Source: Nocardia terpenica
GTDB taxonomy: Bacteria > Actinomycetota > Actinomycetes > Mycobacteriales > Mycobacteriaceae
NCBI RefSeq assembly: GCF_013186535.1
Contig: NZ_JABMCZ010000003.1
Location: 248,001 to 312,000 of the forward strand
Direction of reading: 5' to 3'
DNA length: 64,000 bases
Shown: one piece after another, positions 63,768 to 64,000 of the stretch
How positions within the stretch are numbered: the first letter of the stretch is position 1
Layout: each line of letters starts with the position of its first letter
Translations under genes and position numbers: made by a program
The notes under the pieces: generated by a model
What the model saw: the letters and a program-made list of their open reading frames with translations, nothing else
What the model was told of the DNA's origin: nothing
Databases searched by the model: none

Positions 63768-64000
63768 TGAATTGAAGTAAGGAACGCGCGCGGAGGCCCC
63801 AGGGAATCGAATTGGTGTGCCTGCCAATTCGCCCCCGCCGTCAACCTGGGAGCCTCCCTTCCCGCCGGGCAGAGCGCGAGGGTGGCGGGAAGTTTCGCGA
63901 CCCCGAGGCCGAACCGTCTCTGCCAGTGGGGAAGTGCAGATACAGGCATCGCCTTCGGGGTTCTTGCCGTTCCCGAGGTGATTGCGGGCTCGGGCGGCAA
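63768..64000. other. edge region with hairpins, no convincing gene
   Basis: Two perfect inverted repeats: CGAATTGG / CCAATTCG (63808-63831) and CTTCCCGCC / GGCGGGAAG (63858-63892). A minus-strand frame is open to the window edge but has poor protein character. Confidence 0.4.

Overview
The window is high-GC actinobacterial DNA, most likely from Nocardia or a close relative in the Mycobacteriales. Support: a WXG100/DUF1023-type ESX-accessory cluster, WhiB-like proteins, abundant GTG starts, ATGA/GTGA start-stop overlaps and leaderless-looking promoters. No rRNA or tRNA gene was seen. Positions 1-1620 carry the end of a host ABC-transporter operon: the last codons of an upstream gene, two overlapping permeases, and a third ORF that stops after 16 codons where the prophage begins.

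From about 1.6 to 57.2 kb lies an apparently complete siphovirus-type (HK97-fold) prophage of roughly 55.6 kb. Left arm (1.7-9.2 kb): integrase, repressor, two excisionase-like HTH proteins, further HTH regulators with operator-like palindromes, and many very small genes. Replication/modification arm (9.2-26.4 kb): two WhiB-like proteins, a ParB-domain protein, a C5-cytosine methyltransferase, an SPPY-type amino-methyltransferase, a PP-loop (PAPS-reductase-like) enzyme, a PD-(D/E)XK nuclease plus RecT pair, a replication protein carrying an iteron-like repeat cluster, an antirepressor, a three-repeat CRISPR-like mini-array without cas genes, and an HNH endonuclease. A leftward operon (31.7-27.0 kb) encodes a phage DnaN sliding clamp and small unknown proteins. 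Five of its intergenic junctions hold a repeated ~55-nt RNA-like element whose stem is conserved with compensatory changes; this is the best candidate for something undescribed. Late arm (32-57 kb): terminases, portal, protease, capsid, connectors, tail tube, tail-assembly chaperones with a -1 frameshift, an 1866-aa tape measure protein with two wall-degrading domains, tail tip, GH25 endolysin and holin. Likely cargo genes sit among them: two exported proteins, a DUF1003 membrane protein and a papain-like gene interrupted by TGA.

Right of the terminator at 57.2 kb host-like DNA resumes: a small ESX-type protein, a WXG/DUF1023 hydrolase fusion, a lipoprotein and a YbaB-like protein on the plus strand, then a leftward operon with a membrane protein, a DUF3558-like protein, a nucleoside-hydrolase-like protein, two tandem paralogues and small proteins.

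All functional calls come from reading motifs and gene order by eye; no database search was run. The att core could not be identified.
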